This document shows, piece by piece, positions 35,114 to 44,016 of a stretch of DNA of 64,000 bases. The position numbers and the translations under genes are program-made. The first letter of the stretch is position 1. The number at the start of each line of letters is the position of its first letter. The notes beneath the pieces are model-generated. The model had not been told where the DNA came from and did no database searches. It saw nothing but the letters and a program-made list of their open reading frames with translations. Source of the stretch: Exiguobacterium acetylicum (GTDB lineage: Bacteria; Bacillota; Bacilli; Exiguobacteriales; Exiguobacteriaceae); NCBI RefSeq assembly GCF_019890935.1, contig NZ_CP082333.1, positions 1,080,001 through 1,144,000 of the forward strand. The letters are read 5' to 3'.

Positions 35114-37048
35114 ATGAAAATTACTGATCTCTTGACACGTGATACGATTCAGCTCGATTTACAAGCGTCATCTAAAGCCGCTGTCATCGACGAACTCGTC
35201 AACGTCCTCGATCGGGCAGGAAAACTGAACGATCGCTCGGCATATAAAGAAGCGATTCTCGCACGGGAAGCGCAAAGCACGACAGGTTTAGGGGAAGGCA
35301 TTGCCATCCCGCACGCAAAAACAGCAGCAGTCAAAACACCAGCGATCGCTTTTGGTCGTTCGGCAGGTGTTGACTACGAAGCACTCGACGGTCAACCAAG
35401 TCGGTTGTTCTTCATGATCGCTGCGGGTGAGAACGCAGATAATGCGCACCTTGAAACACTTTCGAAACTATCCGTTTATCTGATGGATATGAACTTCCGC
35501 GATACGATTCTTGCGGCTAAAACGAAAGACGAAGTCATCGCAGCAATCGAAGCGAAGGAACGCGAAGAAGAAGGTCCAGTTGACGTCTCAAGCGACAACG
35601 TCGACCAAGACGCACCGTATATCCTTGCTGTCACAGCTTGTCCGACAGGGATTGCACACACGTATATGGCAGCTGATGCCCTTCGTCAAAAAGCAGAAGA
35701 GATGGGTGTCCGCATCAAAGTCGAGACGAACGGATCGACAGGCGTCAAGAATGGTTTGACACAACAAGACATCAACGATGCGACAGCGATCATCGTCGCA
35801 GCGGATAAAGCGGTTGAGATGGATCGTTTCAACGGCAAACACGTCGTCGAAGTACCGGTCGCACAAGGAATTCGTAAACCACAAGAATTAATCAACCGTG
35901 CCGTCAAACAGGACGCACCTGTTTACAAAGCAAGCGGTTCAAGCGAAAGTTCAAAACCAGCTCGTGGTGGATTCTACAAACACTTGATGAGTGGGGTATC
36001 TGCGATGTTACCACTCGTCGTCGCTGGTGGTCTCTTGATCGCAATCAGCTTCTTCTGGGGGATCAACTCTGCGAACCCGGATGATCCATCTTACAATGAA
36101 TTCGCTGCACAATTGATGACGATCGGGAAAGCCGCATTCGGTCTCTTGATTCCGATCCTCGCTGGATTCATCGCGATGTCGATCGCTGATAAACCAGGTC
36201 TTGCTCCTGGTCTGATCGCTGGTTTCCTTGCAAGCAACGGTAGCGCTGGTTTCCTCGGCGGATTGATTGCCGGTTTCCTTGCTGGTTACGTCGTTCTTCT
36301 GCTCGTCAAAGTCTTCAAAGGTCTTCCGGCAGCACTTGAAGGAATCAAACCAGTCTTGCTTTATCCATTGTTTGGTTCATTCATCACAGGGATGATCATG
36401 TTACTCGTCATCAATGAGCCGATTGCACAATTCATGAAATGGCTCACGGATTCATTGAACGGGCTCAGCGGTGGGAACGCAATCCTCCTCGGTATGCTCG
36501 TCGCAGGTATGATGGCAATCGACATGGGTGGTCCAATCAACAAAACAGCATATGTTTTCGGTACAGCTGCTCTTACAGCAGGTAACACGGAAGTCATGGC
36601 AGCCGTCATGGCAGGTGGGATGGTTCCACCACTCATCGTGGCTTTCTCATCAACATTGTTCGCACGTAAGAAATTCACACCGCAAGAACGTGAAGCAGGT
36701 ATCGCTGCTTACGCAATGGGTGCATCGTTCGTCACAGAAGGTGCGATTCCGTTCGCAGCAGCCGATCCACTCCGCGTCATTCCGTCAAGTGTCATTGGTT
36801 CAGCGATCGCTGGTGCGTTGACGATCGTCTTCGGCGTCTTGCTCCCGGCACCACACGGCGGTATCTTCGTCTTCCCGTTACTTGATGGTCCATCAGGTAC
36901 GGTCATGGCGATCGTCGGTTACGCGGGTGCGATCCTCATCGGTTCACTCGTCGGTGCGGCAATCCTATCCTTCCTCAAAAAACCGCTCGTTGACCAATCG
37001 GTCGCGAAAGCAGAAATGACAGAAGGAACAGGTACGAAAGCATCATAA
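35114..37048 (+). CDS. fruA: PTS fructose transporter EIIABC
   Basis: The single 644-residue protein carries all three PTS units. EIIA (about 1-150) has the phospho-His in GEGIAIPHAKT. EIIB (about 170-265) has the phospho-Cys in VTACPTGIAHTYMAADAL. EIIC (about 290-640) has about nine membrane helices with GLAPGLIAGFLASNGSAGFLGG and MGGPINKTAYVFG. It imports fructose as fructose 1-phosphate. The ATG follows AAAAGGAGTGTGACTACTC. A terminator follows. Confidence 0.97.
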   Translation: MKITDLLTRDTIQLDLQASSKAAVIDELVNVLDRAGKLNDRSAYKEAILAREAQSTTGLGEGIAIPHAKTAAVKTPAIAFGRSAGVDYEALDGQPSRLFFMIAAGENADNAHLETLSKLSVYLMDMNFRDTILAAKTKDEVIAAIEAKEREEEGPVDVSSDNVDQDAPYILAVTACPTGIAHTYMAADALRQKAEEMGVRIKVETNGSTGVKNGLTQQDINDATAIIVAADKAVEMDRFNGKHVVEVPVAQGIRKPQELINRAVKQDAPVYKASGSSESSKPARGGFYKHLMSGVSAMLPLVVAGGLLIAISFFWGINSANPDDPSYNEFAAQLMTIGKAAFGLLIPILAGFIAMSIADKPGLAPGLIAGFLASNGSAGFLGGLIAGFLAGYVVLLLVKVFKGLPAALEGIKPVLLYPLFGSFITGMIMLLVINEPIAQFMKWLTDSLNGLSGGNAILLGMLVAGMMAIDMGGPINKTAYVFGTAALTAGNTEVMAAVMAGGMVPPLIVAFSSTLFARKKFTPQEREAGIAAYAMGASFVTEGAIPFAAADPLRVIPSSVIGSAIAGALTIVFGVLLPAPHGGIFVFPLLDGPSGTVMAIVGYAGAILIGSLVGAAILSFLKKPLVDQSVAKAEMTEGTGTKAS

Positions 37049-37056
37049 TTCATCTA

Positions 37057-37090
37057 AATCCTCTCCGTTTTCAAGCGGAGGGGATTTTTT
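37057..37090 (+). terminator. Terminator of fru operon
   Basis: An 11-bp stem AATCCTCTCCG/CGGAGGGGATT with one G-U pair and a T run. Confidence 0.9.
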
Positions 37091-37153
37091 GTTGAATTTT
37101 GACGGCTAACGGTGAAGAATAGAGGGCATACTGAATAAGAAGGAGGGATGGAC

Positions 37154-38299
37154 ATGGGTGGACAATCCTTACAAATCGGACCACGGACCATCAAGACAGG
37201 TCTTGCGGTCATCTTGGCGCTGTTGATCAGTAATCTGTTCAACCTCAGCCCGATCCTGCCTGCAATCTCGGCAGCGACGACACTCCTGCCTTCGGTCTAT
37301 CAGACATGGAAACAATTTCTCGAGGAAGCAGAGGCCAACTTGATTGGTGCCTTTTTGACGTTACTTGCACTTTGGATTTTAGGGGATAATCCAGCTAATC
37401 CGCTCGCGATCGGAATCGTCATCATGGCAGCAATCTCGATTTTGCTAGCCTTTGGTTTCGGGCGGACGATTCCACACGTCGTCTTGATGATCATCGTCAT
37501 TCTCGAAAGTGTGGCGACAGCAACGGAACCACTTTGGCAAGTCGTCTTGATCCGTTACTTGCTCGTCATGCTCGGGATCGGCTGTGCGCTCGGCATCAAT
37601 GCGTTGATCTTCCCGCCGCGCTACGGCAATGTCTATTACCAGAAAGCGACGAAACTCTTCGAGAAGTTGCTCGTCGTCACGCGAGCGATTGCCTTTGAAG
37701 GCAAGGTCGCCCCGTATCGGGCGGCAATCGATAAAATGTCAAATTCGATCCTTGAGACACAAAATCTGTTCAACCTACACAAGGAAGAGATTCGAGGAAC
37801 GCGTCAGAAGCACGCCTCGCTCTTACGGAACCTGTTGATTCTCAAACATATGCAATCGTGCCTCGAACGTGGTGTTGCGACAGCAGAGCGCTTCAGAGAG
37901 CGAGAGAAGGCCCTTGATTCGATCGCGGACGATCTTAGAAGTGAATTGTTTTATCACTTGATGCATATCGCCCAGCGACAAGAGAAGGTCTTACTGACAT
38001 ATGATCTCTTGTTGACGGAAGAACCACTTGCGATGGAGGATCTCGTCAAAGAGAACATCGCCTTCGTTAAGCACTCTTTCCTTGACCGCGACGAACTCGA
38101 GGAAGAAGTCATCATGGAAATCTTACCGATCGTCGTTTCGATGAACGAGTGGATCCAAGAGCTTGAAGCATTCGAAAAACGGCTCAATGGTGCGCTTCGT
38201 CGTCACATCACCTCACTGACGATCGAACAAAAATCAGTCCGTGATAAAACATTTAATCGATTTAAACGTAAAAAAGCCATTGACGAAAGTAAAAAGTAA
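37154..38299 (+). CDS. Aromatic acid exporter family (ArAE-1/FUSC-like) protein
   Basis: The 381-residue protein has four to six N-terminal membrane helices with GPRTIKTGLAVILALLI and PILPAISAATTLLPSVYQTW, then a helical cytosolic part rich in charged residues (about 165-381). This matches the ArAE-1 family (PF06081). Transport of aromatic acids is inferred from the family. ATG 37154 lies 7 nt after GGAGG; ATG 37148 is too close. Its 3' end contains the promoter of the T-box leader of phhA. Confidence 0.8.
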   Translation: MGGQSLQIGPRTIKTGLAVILALLISNLFNLSPILPAISAATTLLPSVYQTWKQFLEEAEANLIGAFLTLLALWILGDNPANPLAIGIVIMAAISILLAFGFGRTIPHVVLMIIVILESVATATEPLWQVVLIRYLLVMLGIGCALGINALIFPPRYGNVYYQKATKLFEKLLVVTRAIAFEGKVAPYRAAIDKMSNSILETQNLFNLHKEEIRGTRQKHASLLRNLLILKHMQSCLERGVATAERFREREKALDSIADDLRSELFYHLMHIAQRQEKVLLTYDLLLTEEPLAMEDLVKENIAFVKHSFLDRDELEEEVIMEILPIVVSMNEWIQELEAFEKRLNGALRRHITSLTIEQKSVRDKTFNRFKRKKAIDESKK

Positions 38300-38308
38300 G
38301 CGTATAGT
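38280..38308 (+). promoter_or_regulatory. Promoter of T-box/phhA transcript
   Basis: TTGACG at 38280-38285 and TATAGT at 38303-38308 are 17 bp apart. The -35 lies inside the 3' end of the preceding gene. Confidence 0.7.
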
Positions 38309-38365
38309 CCTCCTTAACGATACTTTACTTGCTAAAAGCATAACAGTATAACAGCATAACAGAAC

Positions 38366-38600
38366 GAAAGATTAAGCGATGATGAAACCGAAGTAAAGAC
38401 CATTTCCCTGTTTCAGAGAGCACGTGGCGCTGCGAACGTGTACACAGATGGTGTTGAATTACAGTTTCTGAGCTTCTTGCGTAAGCGAGCGGAGCACACC
38501 GTTATCCCAATCATAAGTGACTCAGTCGATGACTGGGTAATCAGGGTGGTACCGCGGCTTTCGTCGCCCCTGTCGAACAATATGTTCGGCAGGGGCTTTT
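38366..38600 (+). promoter_or_regulatory. T-box riboswitch, probably tRNA-Tyr
   Basis: The T-box sequence AGGGTGGTACCGCGG lies at 38543-38557, followed by the terminator stem GCCCCTGTCGAAC/GTTCGGCAGGGGC (38566-38596) and a T run. Stem I is seen as GAAAC/GTTTC and ACCAT/ATGGT helices flanking a specifier loop with AGTA (38392-38395) on one side and GAA (38456-38458) on the other. By the usual GAA-N-codon-A layout the specifier is UAC (38460-38462), a Tyr codon. This fits control of an enzyme that makes tyrosine. The leader fills the 38300-38634 gap. Confidence 0.92.
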
Positions 38601-38634
38601 TTGTTATCTCACATTCATTCAAGGGGGAACTCAT

Positions 38635-40284
38635 ATGTCTACACCAATCATTCCAAGTCATTTACGTCCACACGTCGCACCACAGCACTACGAAGACTAC
38701 ACACCAACGGATCATGCCGTTTGGAGATACGTCATGCGACTGAATTTAAATACGTTACAAGATACAGCACATCCGGCATACCTCGAAGGGCTTGCTGCAT
38801 CGGGTATCAGCCCGGAACGGATTCCGGACGTGCGTGAGATGACAGCGAACCTAAGCCGTGGAGGCTGGGGAACAGTCGCTGTTGATGGTCTCATTCCTGG
38901 CGTCGCCTTCTTCGATTTCCAAGGGCACGGTCTCTTGCCGATCGCGACTGACATCCGGAAGGTCGATAACATTCTTTACACACCAGCGCCAGATATCTTG
39001 CATGAAGCAGCGGGGCACGCGCCAATCTTGATGAATCCGGTCTACGCGGAATTCGTTCGACGCTTCGGTGAGATCGGGGCACATGCCTTTAACCATAAAG
39101 CCGAGCATGATGTATTCAAGGCACTAAAGAAATTGACGATCGTCAAAGAGAGCCCGTTCTCGACGCCAGCCGACATCGAGCAAGCTGAAGTTGAACTCGC
39201 GGAGACACGGACACACGTCAAAGGGATTTCGGAAGCGAACGAAATCTCACGTCTGTTCTGGTGGACGGTTGAATTCGGTCTGATTGGTGATATCGACAAC
39301 CCACAAATCTACGGGGCAGGTCTTCTATCATCCGTCGGTGAAAGTCGCCACTGTTTGACGGACGCGGTCGTTAAACATCCATTCTCACTCGAGAAGGCAC
39401 TTGCGACGAAACATGACGTGACGAGCATGCAAAAAGAACTCTTCGTTTGTGAATCGTTCGAACAGCTCCGCGATGCTCTCGAAGAATTCGCACAGTCGAT
39501 GTCGTACATCCGCGGTGGTATCCACGGTCTGACGAAAGCGGTCGAATCAGGTAACCTATCGACGCTCGTTTTCGACAGTGGTCTCTCGCTCGTCGGTGTT
39601 CCTGAAACGCAAGAGATTCACGATTCGCTGCATCTCGTCAAACTAACAGGTCCAACAGCGCTTGCTGCGAACGGTGAAGTGTTGACAGGTCAAGGACTGG
39701 CAGATCATCCAGAAGGCTTTACACTCCTTCACGGTAAGGAATTGAACGAAGTATTGATGCAAGTCAAAGTCGGTGAACGTCTCGACTGGGCGGAAGGAAA
39801 TGTTCACGTCACAGGGGAGATCACAGCGATTCAAAACGTCAATGGAAACCGGGCACTCGTCGTCTTAGAAGCAGCGACGCTTGCAAACGACGGGAAAACG
39901 ATGACGATGGAGCGGATGGAATTGATCGTCGGTGACATCACGTCAGCATTCCCGGGAACGGAAGTTGAAGCACTGAAGCCGATTCCGGAAACGGTCGAGT
40001 TCGAACGAATCGAACGTCCGTTGACAGCGGCTGATCCGATCTTCGAAGTCGTCCGCGAGATTCGTGAAGGACGTGCCGGTCGGGAACGGTTACCGCAACT
40101 GATCGACCAGACACTCGTCCAGTTACCGGACGCTTGGTTACTCCGTCTTGAATTACTCGAGTTAGCGGATGAAGTCGATCAACCACGTCTGATTGCAGAT
40201 CTCGAGCGCTTAAAAGCGACGTCTGAGCAGCGAAATGAATTGATCACGCGTGGGATGGCCTTACTCGACGTCGTTCATCAATGA
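38635..40284 (+). CDS. phhA: Phenylalanine 4-monooxygenase (long form)
   Basis: This non-heme iron, pterin-dependent enzyme hydroxylates phenylalanine to tyrosine. The 549-residue protein has an N-terminal hydroxylase domain (about 1-270) with the iron ligands in LHEAAGHAPILMNP and FWWTVEFGLIG with YGAGLLSSVGE. The C-terminal half (about 280-549) is an extra region found in the long Bacillus-type enzymes, of unclear role. The ATG follows AAGGGGGAACTCAT, just after the T-box terminator, so expression should rise when tRNA-Tyr is uncharged. No PhhB dehydratase is adjacent. Confidence 0.93.
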   Translation: MSTPIIPSHLRPHVAPQHYEDYTPTDHAVWRYVMRLNLNTLQDTAHPAYLEGLAASGISPERIPDVREMTANLSRGGWGTVAVDGLIPGVAFFDFQGHGLLPIATDIRKVDNILYTPAPDILHEAAGHAPILMNPVYAEFVRRFGEIGAHAFNHKAEHDVFKALKKLTIVKESPFSTPADIEQAEVELAETRTHVKGISEANEISRLFWWTVEFGLIGDIDNPQIYGAGLLSSVGESRHCLTDAVVKHPFSLEKALATKHDVTSMQKELFVCESFEQLRDALEEFAQSMSYIRGGIHGLTKAVESGNLSTLVFDSGLSLVGVPETQEIHDSLHLVKLTGPTALAANGEVLTGQGLADHPEGFTLLHGKELNEVLMQVKVGERLDWAEGNVHVTGEITAIQNVNGNRALVVLEAATLANDGKTMTMERMELIVGDITSAFPGTEVEALKPIPETVEFERIERPLTAADPIFEVVREIREGRAGRERLPQLIDQTLVQLPDAWLLRLELLELADEVDQPRLIADLERLKATSEQRNELITRGMALLDVVHQ

Positions 40285-40345
40285 GTCGAACTCCGGTTCT
40301 GAACCTGTTAGAATGGAGACATTCGGTAAAAGGGGATGATCGGTT

Positions 40346-40867
40346 ATGACAAATTATTATCAAGACGTAAAGGAATTCCACCGTGTGTTTTCACACCCTG
40401 GTGCAACGACGCCAACACCTATGACGGTCGATCGTGGAATCAAACGCTCGACCTGGACGGCGGAAGAAGCGGTCGTTGAGTTTCTGCATCAATCAGCGAC
40501 GAGTGAAGCGGAATTTCTCGAAGCAATCGAACGTTTCAAGTCAGGACTTGATACAGCGGTCGAAAAATCGCTCCAGATGAAACAACCCGAAACAGATGTC
40601 GAACGGCTCGTCGGACAAGGGGATGCCTTGACGGACGCTCTCTACTTCATCATGGGAAGCTTCGTTGAGATTGGGCTTGATCCGGCTCCATTGTTTGAGA
40701 TCGTCCAGCGTGCGAACATGGCGAAGCTTGGACCGGACGGAAAACCAATCTTCCGGGAATCGGACCAAAAGGTCATGAAACCGGAAGGCTGGCAACCACC
40801 AGAACCACAACTGGAAGCAGAAGTACGTCGACAAATCGCTGTAGCTTCGAGTACGTCGAAGGCTTGA
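40346..40867 (+). CDS. All-alpha NTP pyrophosphohydrolase (MazG/PRA-PH-like)
   Basis: The 173-residue helical protein has TAEEAVVEFLHQS near residue 38 and GDALTDALYFIMGSFVEIG plus VQRANMAKLGPDGKPIF. These match the all-alpha NTP pyrophosphatase fold, as in MazG and the Deinococcus DR2231 dUTPase group; some databases label such proteins Cof-like hydrolases. It may clean abnormal nucleotides; the substrate is inferred. The ATG follows AAAAGGGGATGATCGGTT. It ends at a strong bidirectional terminator. Confidence 0.78.
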   Translation: MTNYYQDVKEFHRVFSHPGATTPTPMTVDRGIKRSTWTAEEAVVEFLHQSATSEAEFLEAIERFKSGLDTAVEKSLQMKQPETDVERLVGQGDALTDALYFIMGSFVEIGLDPAPLFEIVQRANMAKLGPDGKPIFRESDQKVMKPEGWQPPEPQLEAEVRRQIAVASSTSKA

Positions 40868-40881
40868 TTCATGACGATAAA

Positions 40882-40923
40882 AAGAGAGGGATGACTGGTC
40901 TGCGAACCGGTCATCCCTCTCTT
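40882..40923. terminator. Bidirectional terminator
   Basis: An 18-bp stem AAGAGAGGGATGACTGGT with its complement (one G-U) and a 6-nt loop separates the plus-strand NTPase gene from the minus-strand alkyltransferase-like gene. Confidence 0.92.
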
Positions 40924-40930
40924 GTTGTAT

Positions 40931-41227
40931 CTATTCACTTTTGACTTGATAACGCGATAAATCGAGTTGACGGGCGGTGAGGAACTCGACCCCTTCTGCT
41001 TCAAGCGCCAGTCGCTGTTCATCGCCTTCAAGCGATAGTTTTCCACCAGCAGCAAGCACGCGGTGCCATGGTAGACGTTCCGTCTTACTCATACTGTGAA
41101 GAATCCGCGCTACTTGTCGGGCGCTACGCGGATGACCGGCGAGTCGAGCGACCTGCCCGTACGTCATGACCCGACCAGCAGGAATCGAACGGATGATGGT
41201 CAGGACATCTTGCGTGAACGGTGTCAT
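40931..41227 (-). CDS. Alkyltransferase-like protein (ATL)
   Basis: The 98-residue protein matches the C-terminal DNA-binding domain of O6-methylguanine methyltransferase (RVMTYGQVARLAGHPRSARQVA), but the active-site PCHRV is PWHRV (Trp54). ATL proteins cannot accept alkyl groups; they bind O6-alkylguanine, flip it out and pass it to nucleotide excision repair. The ATG overlaps the upstream CDF gene stop by four bases, so they are one operon. Confidence 0.92.
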   Translation of the reverse strand: MTPFTQDVLTIIRSIPAGRVMTYGQVARLAGHPRSARQVARILHSMSKTERLPWHRVLAAGGKLSLEGDEQRLALEAEGVEFLTARQLDLSRYQVKSE

Positions 41228-42192
41228 GACTCGTCAGAAGCGACGACATACTGTTGAATCTTATCGTCTTCATCAAAGCCGATCGTCACATCGATGATGC
41301 CTTGCTGCAGGCGAATCTGGAGTTCGAGACGGTCCTTGATGTCGTCCGCTTGTGCGATCGTCAACGCCGGATCGACTTCAATCTCGACTTCGACGTGGAA
41401 ATGATCGCCTTCCTTAATGACTTCGAGCTTACTGATGTCCTTGACGTCAGGGTCCTTCATGATCAGTCCGCCGAGACGTGCTGCCATCGTCTCATCGGCT
41501 TCACCCAGTGCACCAGCTGCGTTTTGCAGGAAGACATTTCCGACGACGTAAAACATCATCAGTCCGATTAGGATCGAAGCAATTCCTTCTGCTTGATGGA
41601 ACGGTGTCACATGCGAGATGATGACGGCGATCATCGCGACGACGCCACCAGCCGTTGCGACCAAATCTTCCAGAAACACAAGGCGAGTTGCGGGTTTTGC
41701 TTGCTTGAGTGAGCGGAAGCTGTCAAGAATCAAGCGTGGTCCTTTCGAGTCTAACTTCGCATCGTGTGCGATCTCTTGCATCGCTTTCACGAAAACGCCA
41801 CTCTCCAAAACGACACCTGCGAATAAAACGGATAAGGTGATCCAAAAGCCAGTTGATTCCGTCGGTTCGATGATGTGGGCGATCCCTTCATGAATCGTCT
41901 CGTACGCCATGATGCCGACGAAGAGGATGGCGCCCAGCAAGACGAGATTGACGAGACGACCGAAGCCGTTCGGGAATCGTTTCGTCGGTGCCTTTTTACT
42001 GAGGGCAGAACCGATGAAGACGAAAAATTGGTTGGCAGCGTCCCCGAGCGTATGCATCATCTCCGCGAACATCGCGACATTTCCCGTCAGGACGTAGGCA
42101 ATTGCCTTGATGATGGCGATGACGGAGTTAACGATGCCTGCCGTCAGCGCCGACCGGTTTCCCCGGCGTAATAATGTAAAAAATTCTCCCAT
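41224..42192 (-). CDS. Cation diffusion facilitator transporter
   Basis: The 322-residue protein has six membrane helices and the metal-site motif HTLGD (His47, Asp51) of helix 2. The C-terminal cytosolic domain (about 225-322) is of metal-sensing type. CDF proteins export Zn, Mn, Fe or similar divalent ions; which one is not clear here. The minus-strand ATG follows AAAAGGAGTACAATC. It is transcribed with the ATL gene. Confidence 0.9.
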   Translation of the reverse strand: MGEFFTLLRRGNRSALTAGIVNSVIAIIKAIAYVLTGNVAMFAEMMHTLGDAANQFFVFIGSALSKKAPTKRFPNGFGRLVNLVLLGAILFVGIMAYETIHEGIAHIIEPTESTGFWITLSVLFAGVVLESGVFVKAMQEIAHDAKLDSKGPRLILDSFRSLKQAKPATRLVFLEDLVATAGGVVAMIAVIISHVTPFHQAEGIASILIGLMMFYVVGNVFLQNAAGALGEADETMAARLGGLIMKDPDVKDISKLEVIKEGDHFHVEVEIEVDPALTIAQADDIKDRLELQIRLQQGIIDVTIGFDEDDKIQQYVVASDES

Positions 42193-42275
42193 GATTGTAC
42201 TCCTTTTAGTTAAGTTACGTATTAGTTCATTTTATTATGTTACATCATTTTGAGAAAAACGACTATCTTCACATG

Positions 42276-42303
42276 AAAAAACCCACGCAAGTAGCGCGGG
42301 TTT
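42276..42303 (-). terminator. Terminator of pyridoxamine-oxidase-like gene
   Basis: AAACCCACGC and GCGCGGGTTT arms with one mismatch; on the minus strand the hairpin is followed by T residues. Confidence 0.8.
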
Positions 42304-42309
42304 AACTCG

Positions 42310-42795
42310 TCAAGACAAGTCGACTGTTTTATTGATTTCGTTCTCATCGTCTTTGCCGACGACTTTCTTCAATACTTGTTTGACGGACTTCGTCGTGTTT
42401 CCCGTTTCCCAGTATTCAGCAGCTTCCGTGTTGACCTTGATTAAGACAACTTTCGGATCTTCGTATGTCGTTCCAAGATATGCTTCATAGCGTGGACTCC
42501 AAAGCTCTTTCTTTCGTTCGATGTCTTCGACGAGTTCTGCTGTCCCACGAATCGAGACGTATGATTTGTCGACGTACGCGACGTTGACACTCGGATTCTT
42601 AAGTAGTTCTTGGTACTTGTCTGTTTCTTTTGAAGTGAGGAACCAGAGGTCGCCATCAAATTCGATATCCTGTGTCTGCATTGGACGCGATACGAGTCCT
42701 TCTGCTGAAACCGTTGTCAGCATCGCTGTTTCGATTTTATCAATCAGTTTCTTGACCGTTTCGACTGCTTCTTGATTCGTAGTATGGGTTGACAT
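42310..42795 (-). CDS. General stress protein 26-like flavin-binding protein
   Basis: The 161-residue protein belongs to the pyridoxamine 5'-phosphate oxidase-like split-barrel group: ETAMLTTVSAEGLVSRPMQTQDIEFDGDLWFLTS segment (about 18-52), SVNVAYVDKSYVSIRGTAE and EAYLGTTYEDPKVVLIKV. B. subtilis YdaG (GSP26) is similar. It probably binds FMN or a related cofactor. The ATG at 42795 follows GAGGTGGAGTCAC; five residues upstream are not needed. Divergent from the flavin monooxygenase gene. Confidence 0.82.
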   Translation of the reverse strand: MSTHTTNQEAVETVKKLIDKIETAMLTTVSAEGLVSRPMQTQDIEFDGDLWFLTSKETDKYQELLKNPSVNVAYVDKSYVSIRGTAELVEDIERKKELWSPRYEAYLGTTYEDPKVVLIKVNTEAAEYWETGNTTKSVKQVLKKVVGKDDENEINKTVDLS

Positions 42796-42958
42796 GTGAC
42801 TCCACCTCATTCGTTAGATTTTTATGCTCACTTAGGCATTGTTCCCTGAATTTCAAAATGAAAACGTCCCCATGACGGAAAGAAGCAGTTTCGTTGCACC
42901 GTACAACGAGGAGGCGTACAGTGTAGGTACGCATTCGAAAGAAAAAGGAGAGACATAC

Positions 42959-43969
42959 ATGAAACTTAGTATTTTAGACCAATCCCCGGTCTCTAAAGGA
43001 CAATCCCCATCTGATGCCTTACACGAAACAGTCGAGCTCGCAAAAATCGCGGACGAACTCGGCTACCATCGCCTGTGGGTATCCGAGCACCACTTCGCGA
43101 AAACACTGGCTGGTTCAAGCCCGGAAGTCTTGATTGCTTACATGGCGGCTGTGACGAAACAGATTCGTCTCGGTTCAGGCGGTGTCATGTTGCCGCATTA
43201 CAGTGCCTATAAAGTCGCAGAGAACTTCCGTGTCCTTGAAGGTCTTGCACCGAACCGGATTGACCTTGGACTCGGTCGGGCACCGGGCGGTATGCCGCTT
43301 GCGACACGTGCGTTGCAAGAAGGATCGTCGCCACGTTTTGGTGGAGCCGATTACGGCGAACAACTCGATGATCTCGTCGATTACTTGAAAGACGGGGCAC
43401 CTGCCGGACACCGGTTCGCGGGGCTCGTCGCAACACCAGAAGTCGATACGACACCAGAAGGCTGGTTGCTTGGATCAAGTGGTGGTAGTGCCTTGAACGC
43501 CGCGCAACGCGGATTCGGCTTTGCCTTTGCTCACTTCATCAATGGACAAGGTGGACAAGAAGTGATGGACTACTATCGTCATAACTTCATGGCGACGTCA
43601 TTCAATGAGACACCACAAACGCTCGTCTCGATTTTCGTGACGTGTGCTGAAACGACGGAAGAAGCAGAACGGTTAGCTTCAAGCCTGGATCTGTCACTAC
43701 TCTTACTGGAAAAAGGGGTCTCGTCGACAGGAACGCCAACTCCAGAAGAGGCAGCAGCGTATAAGTATACGTTCCAAGACCAATTCCGGATCGCTGAAAA
43801 CCGGAAGCGGATGATCGTTGGTAACCCGGAATCCGTTGCCAAACAATTGCAAGAGCTCGCTGATTCCTACGGCACAGACGAAGTAATGATCGCTTCGATG
43901 ATCGCTGACAAGGAAGCAAAACAACAATCATTAAAATTAATCATGGATGCCGTCAAAGCGACGGTCTGA
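42959..43969 (+). CDS. LLM-class flavin-dependent oxidoreductase
   Basis: The 337-residue protein has the bacterial luciferase-like start LSILDQSPVSKG, GYHRLWVSEHHF, IRLGSGGVMLPHYSAYKVAENFRVLE and RIDLGLGRAPGG. It should use FMNH2 or F420-like cofactor chemistry on an unknown substrate. The ATG at 42959 lies after AAAAAGGAGAGACATAC; the longer upstream frame runs through the divergent promoter and was rejected. A terminator follows. Confidence 0.9.
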   Translation: MKLSILDQSPVSKGQSPSDALHETVELAKIADELGYHRLWVSEHHFAKTLAGSSPEVLIAYMAAVTKQIRLGSGGVMLPHYSAYKVAENFRVLEGLAPNRIDLGLGRAPGGMPLATRALQEGSSPRFGGADYGEQLDDLVDYLKDGAPAGHRFAGLVATPEVDTTPEGWLLGSSGGSALNAAQRGFGFAFAHFINGQGGQEVMDYYRHNFMATSFNETPQTLVSIFVTCAETTEEAERLASSLDLSLLLLEKGVSSTGTPTPEEAAAYKYTFQDQFRIAENRKRMIVGNPESVAKQLQELADSYGTDEVMIASMIADKEAKQQSLKLIMDAVKATV

Positions 43970-43977
43970 CCGATACG

Positions 43978-44016
43978 CACGTCCTTTCTCACGAAGTGAG
44001 GGAGGACGTGTTTTTT
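43978..44016 (+). terminator. Terminator of LLM gene
   Basis: CACGTCCT/AGGACGTG and CTCAC/GTGAG arms around GAA, then six T residues. It overlaps the 3' end of the minus-strand MFS gene. Confidence 0.88.

Noticed and set aside
40609-40869. Minus-strand frames across the NTP pyrophosphatase gene as an antisense gene
   Set aside because: They have no ribosome sites and mirror the codon pattern of the plus-strand gene.
42839-42958. Forty-residue N-terminal extension of the LLM monooxygenase
   Set aside because: It covers the divergent promoter region, has no ribosome site, and relatives start at the LSILDQSP motif.
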